This document shows, piece by piece, positions 29,726 through 31,025 of a stretch of DNA of 31,025 bases; position 1 is the first letter of the stretch, and each line of letters starts with the position of its first letter. The notes under the pieces are model-generated. The model was not told the DNA's origin, did not search any database, and saw only the letters and a program-made list of their open reading frames with translations. The position numbers and the translations under genes were made by a program. The stretch covers positions 1-31,025 of the forward strand of contig JAWRIT010000003.1 in NCBI GenBank assembly GCA_040268355.1. Direction: 5' to 3'. This DNA is from UBA1367 sp040268355 (GTDB lineage: Bacteria > Actinomycetota > Coriobacteriia > Coriobacteriales > Atopobiaceae).

Positions 29726-30976
29726 ATGCGCACGCACGCACCCACTGCCTTCGTCGGCGTGGCCCTTGCGGCCGCGCTGGCACTTACCTGTCCCCGTCCC
29801 GCCCTCGCCGCCACGCAGGCGGAGGTCGACAACGCTCAAGCGCAGCTCAGCGAGCTGATGCAGCAGTCCTATGCGGCATCGCAGGAGCTGAACAAGACCA
29901 AGTCCTGGCTCGAGCAGACCGAGGGCAAGCTGGCCGACATCTCGGGAGACCTCGAGGATTGCGACAAGCTCTACAACGAAGCGCGCGAGAACCTGTCCAC
30001 GCACGTGAGCGCCAGCTACAAGCGCGGCCCCATCGAGCTTTTGGACATTGTCCTCAACTCGTCCAGCTTCGAGGACCTCACGAGCAACCTCTACTACGCC
30101 GCCAAGATCACCCGTCAGGACGCCGAGGCGGTCGACCAGTTCAACGAGTCGAAGAAGCAGCTCGAGGCAGAGCGCGAGAGCCTCGAGCAGGCGCAGAGCG
30201 AGCAACGGGAGCTGGTCAGGCTCCAGGAGCAGCAGGCGGCCGCCCTCGCGTCGAAGCAGGCGGCCCAGCAGTCCTACCTCGATGGGCTGAGCGCCGAGCT
30301 GCGCTCTCAGATCGACGTGGAGCGTGCCGAGACGGAGGCGCGCGCCGCCGTCGACGAGCAGACGCAGGGGACGAACCCGTCGCAGGACCAGCAGGGCGGC
30401 GACCAGCAGACGCAGGAGACCCCCACGATCACCGACCAGCAGCCTACCGAGCCCAGCCCCTCGCAGCCGAGCGAGCCGGCGACCGAGCCCTCGCAGGAGC
30501 CTGCCCCGGAGCCGGCACCGGCGCCAGAGCCGGAACCGACGCCGGCGCCCCGCCCCTCGACGAGCTCGTCAGGAAGGCAGGCCATCGTCGACCTCGCCAT
30601 GTCACAGCTGGGAGTGGGCTACGGCTACGCCGCCACCACCTGGAACGTCAAGCTCGACTGCTCCGGCCTCACGTATCTGGCCTACCAGAAGGCCGGCTAT
30701 GACATCCCTCGTTGCCAGAACTACCGCAACGGCGGCACGAACTCGCAGGCCTACGTCGTGCATGCCAGGGACTGGAAGACGCGCGTCGAGGATCTGGAGA
30801 TCGGTGACATCGTCTTCTACGGGTCCTCCTGGGACGCCACCGACCACGTGGGCATCTACTGCGGCAACGGCCAGAACATCGAGGCCAACCCGCAGGGCGT
30901 GCTGGTACAGGCGGTCTATGACCCCAACTGGCACCCCACCTGGCACAACTTCGTCGGCGGCGGTTCGCCCCTGTAG
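29726..30976 (+). CDS. Secreted NlpC/P60 peptidoglycan hydrolase with coiled-coil N-terminus
   Basis: This 416-residue protein has a signal peptide (hydrophobic core about 8-22, likely cleavage after PALA near residue 28), a long coiled coil (about 30-210) like those of PcsB/RipA-type hydrolases, a Gln then Pro/Glu/Ala-rich linker (about 211-280), and an NlpC/P60 domain (284-416). Catalytic Cys312 lies in LDCSGLTYLAY and His374 in TDHVGIYCGNG; the usual third polar residue, often His, falls in IEANPQG. It should cut peptide stems of peptidoglycan, probably at division, with the coiled coil as an inhibitory or FtsX-contacting part. GGAGGGAG precedes ATG 29726; the long upstream frame is not coding. 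Confidence 0.93.
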   Translation: MRTHAPTAFVGVALAAALALTCPRPALAATQAEVDNAQAQLSELMQQSYAASQELNKTKSWLEQTEGKLADISGDLEDCDKLYNEARENLSTHVSASYKRGPIELLDIVLNSSSFEDLTSNLYYAAKITRQDAEAVDQFNESKKQLEAERESLEQAQSEQRELVRLQEQQAAALASKQAAQQSYLDGLSAELRSQIDVERAETEARAAVDEQTQGTNPSQDQQGGDQQTQETPTITDQQPTEPSPSQPSEPATEPSQEPAPEPAPAPEPEPTPAPRPSTSSSGRQAIVDLAMSQLGVGYGYAATTWNVKLDCSGLTYLAYQKAGYDIPRCQNYRNGGTNSQAYVVHARDWKTRVEDLEIGDIVFYGSSWDATDHVGIYCGNGQNIEANPQGVLVQAVYDPNWHPTWHNFVGGGSPL

Positions 30977-31025
30977 GCCGTCCAGCAGACACTCGCCTCA
31001 CTCTTCTGCGGCCCCCGCTCGCTCA

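Noticed and set aside
30420..30570. Pro/Glu/Gln codon repeats in the hydrolase gene
   Set aside because: Ordinary low-complexity linker between coiled coil and catalytic domain in NlpC/P60 proteins.

Overview
The window is high-GC bacterial chromosome with short intergenic gaps and many overlapping stop/start codons. Gene content (mannose-family PTS, DUF6541 membrane protein, LicD enzymes, FtsB/DivIC-like protein with a long disordered N-terminus, NlpC/P60 hydrolase with a Pro/Glu linker) suggests a host-associated anaerobic actinomycete, probably Coriobacteriia (Olsenella/Atopobium-like). That placement is inferred from protein style; no rRNA is present.

Region 1 (1-7883) is an amino-sugar catabolic locus. 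A PfkB kinase gene (minus strand) diverges from a PTS operon (IIA, YajC-like, IIB, IIC, IID), which is followed by a GntR/UTRA regulator, AgaS and NagA/AgaA and ends in a strong terminator. The IIB closely resembles AgaV, and AgaS is specific for the galactosamine route. The proposed pathway is N-acetylgalactosamine uptake as the 6-phosphate, deacetylation, deamination/isomerisation to tagatose-6-P, and phosphorylation to tagatose-1,6-bisP. The aldolase is not in the window; a ribosome-binding site pointing off the left edge suggests another gene follows the kinase. The divergent region holds an AT-richer island with GntR-type half-sites and a broken small ORF.

Region 2 (7884-13600) holds small accessory items: a glutaredoxin-like gene, a Fic AMP-transferase gene bracketed by a new-looking inverted-repeat family, tRNA-Leu(UAA), a Ppx/GppA phosphatase coupled to an FtsB/DivIC-like protein, and an AAA/DUF4143 ATPase preceded by three palindromes at exact 33-bp spacing.

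Region 3 (13644-22421) has a minus-strand series of glycosyltransferase, DUF6541 membrane protein, mfd and mazG, and a divergent pair of GT2 glycosyltransferase and DUF2304 protein.

Region 4 (22513-30976) holds a very tight six-gene minus-strand operon: HAD phosphatase, nucleotidyltransferase with an extra C-terminal domain, LicD, a cytidylyltransferase fused to a degenerate Gfo/Idh domain, LicD, and a class V aminotransferase. It looks like a pathway that makes a CDP-activated (amino-)alcohol phosphate or phosphonate and attaches it to a cell-surface glycan. A GT2 gene lies upstream, and a secreted NlpC/P60 hydrolase is divergent from it. This operon is the best candidate for an undescribed system in the window.
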